Below, piece after piece: positions 63,687 to 64,000 of a stretch of DNA of 64,000 nucleotides; the first letter of the stretch is position 1, and each line of letters starts with the position of its first letter. The notes beneath the pieces are model-generated. The model did not search any database. It was not told the origin of the DNA and was given only the letters and a program-made list of their open reading frames with translations. The DNA is from Duganella lactea (GTDB lineage: Bacteria > Pseudomonadota > Gammaproteobacteria > Burkholderiales > Burkholderiaceae_D), in NCBI RefSeq assembly GCF_009857505.1, contig NZ_WWCP01000001.1:1-64000 (forward strand), given 5' to 3'. The position numbers and the translations under genes were made by a program.

Positions 63687-64000
63687 TTACCAGATGATGA
63701 TGCGCTGTTCCGGCGCAACATACAGCTTGTCGCCCGGTTTCACGCCGAAGGCGTCGTAGAAGCCCGGCTGGTTGACCACCGGGCCGTTGGTGCGGAACTG
63801 GCCCGGCGAATGCGGGTCGGTCTTGATTTGCAGGATCTGCTGCGCCTCGCGCATCTTCACGCGCCAGATCTGGCCAAAGCCCATGAAGAAGCGCTGATCG
63901 CCGGTGAAGCCGTCGATCACCGGCGCCGGCTTGCCGCCCAGCGACAGCTGGTAGGCCTTGTAGGCGATCGCCACGCCGCTGTTGTCGGCGATGTTCTCGC
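63687..64000 (-). CDS. M13-family metallopeptidase, copy 3 (C-terminal part)
   Basis: The frame is open from the right edge to the TAA at 63687-63689. It begins ENIADNSGVAIAYKAY, the conserved third-ligand region of the family, and ends with the usual AFGVKPGDKLYVAPEQR and IIW. It is closely like the corresponding parts of copies 1 and 2. The upstream part, including HEISH, is outside the window. Confidence 0.92.
   Translation of the reverse strand, partial: ENIADNSGVAIAYKAYQLSLGGKPAPVIDGFTGDQRFFMGFGQIWRVKMREAQQILQIKTDPHSPGQFRTNGPVVNQPGFYDAFGVKPGDKLYVAPEQRIIIW

Overview
The window is GC-rich, densely coded DNA from a betaproteobacterium. The petA-petB-petC-sspA-sspB order next to mscL and a DegS-like protease is typical of Burkholderiales. 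The fused isobutyryl-CoA mutase, Tad pilus locus, PEP-CTERM protein and large hybrid kinases suggest an Oxalobacteraceae member of the Massilia/Duganella kind (inferred from gene content; no marker rRNA is present).

Layout. 1-897 is the N-terminal part of a protein made almost entirely of octapeptide repeats; it runs off the left edge and has a palindrome-rich upstream region. 1544-3740 holds a small membrane protein, a GlxA-type regulator and a divergent DJ-1/PfpI protein. 3609-6209 encodes an unusual three-part fusion of polysaccharide deacetylase, caspase-like domain and TPRs. 6270-13066 is the conserved DUF2461, degS-like, mscL // petABC, sspAB block, followed by tRNA-Thr. 13255-17273 has a periplasmic binding protein, a Tat-exported alpha/beta hydrolase with a divergent LysR regulator, and a small secreted peptide paired with a GIN-domain protein. 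17366-27208 (minus strand) is a Tad/Flp pilus operon containing an extra winged-helix/AAA ATPase. 27462-29725 is a convergent diguanylate cyclase / HD-GYP phosphodiesterase pair whose stop codons overlap.

29811-37780 carries a LysR regulator, a fused indolepyruvate:ferredoxin oxidoreductase and IcmF, which suggests branched-chain or aromatic 2-oxoacid and acyl-CoA catabolism. 37795-45298 is a mixed metabolic and regulatory stretch: pectate lyase, a SoxR-type regulator with a clear SoxR box driving a RidA gene, a LacI regulator, an MBL hydrolase, an AhpD-like protein with an AraC regulator, and a ferredoxin. 45328-53877 is signalling: an Aer-like chemoreceptor, an EF-hand protein, and a four-gene minus-strand operon (giant hybrid kinase, CheR, stand-alone CheB, REC-kinase). 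53970-54690 is gene debris (TauD and LysR remnants). 54789-57627 holds a PEP-CTERM protein with a TLDc-like N-terminus and a bacteriophytochrome kinase. tRNA-Arg and a c5-type cytochrome follow. The right end is a tandem array of three M13 metallopeptidases, the third cut by the edge.

The observations I rate highest are the deacetylase-caspase-TPR fusion, the octapeptide repeat protein, and a dispersed GTGTCAGGTCTGACA palindrome. One copy sits where the DJ-1 gene should end; two inverted copies form a 36-bp perfect hairpin directly after an M13 peptidase stop codon.
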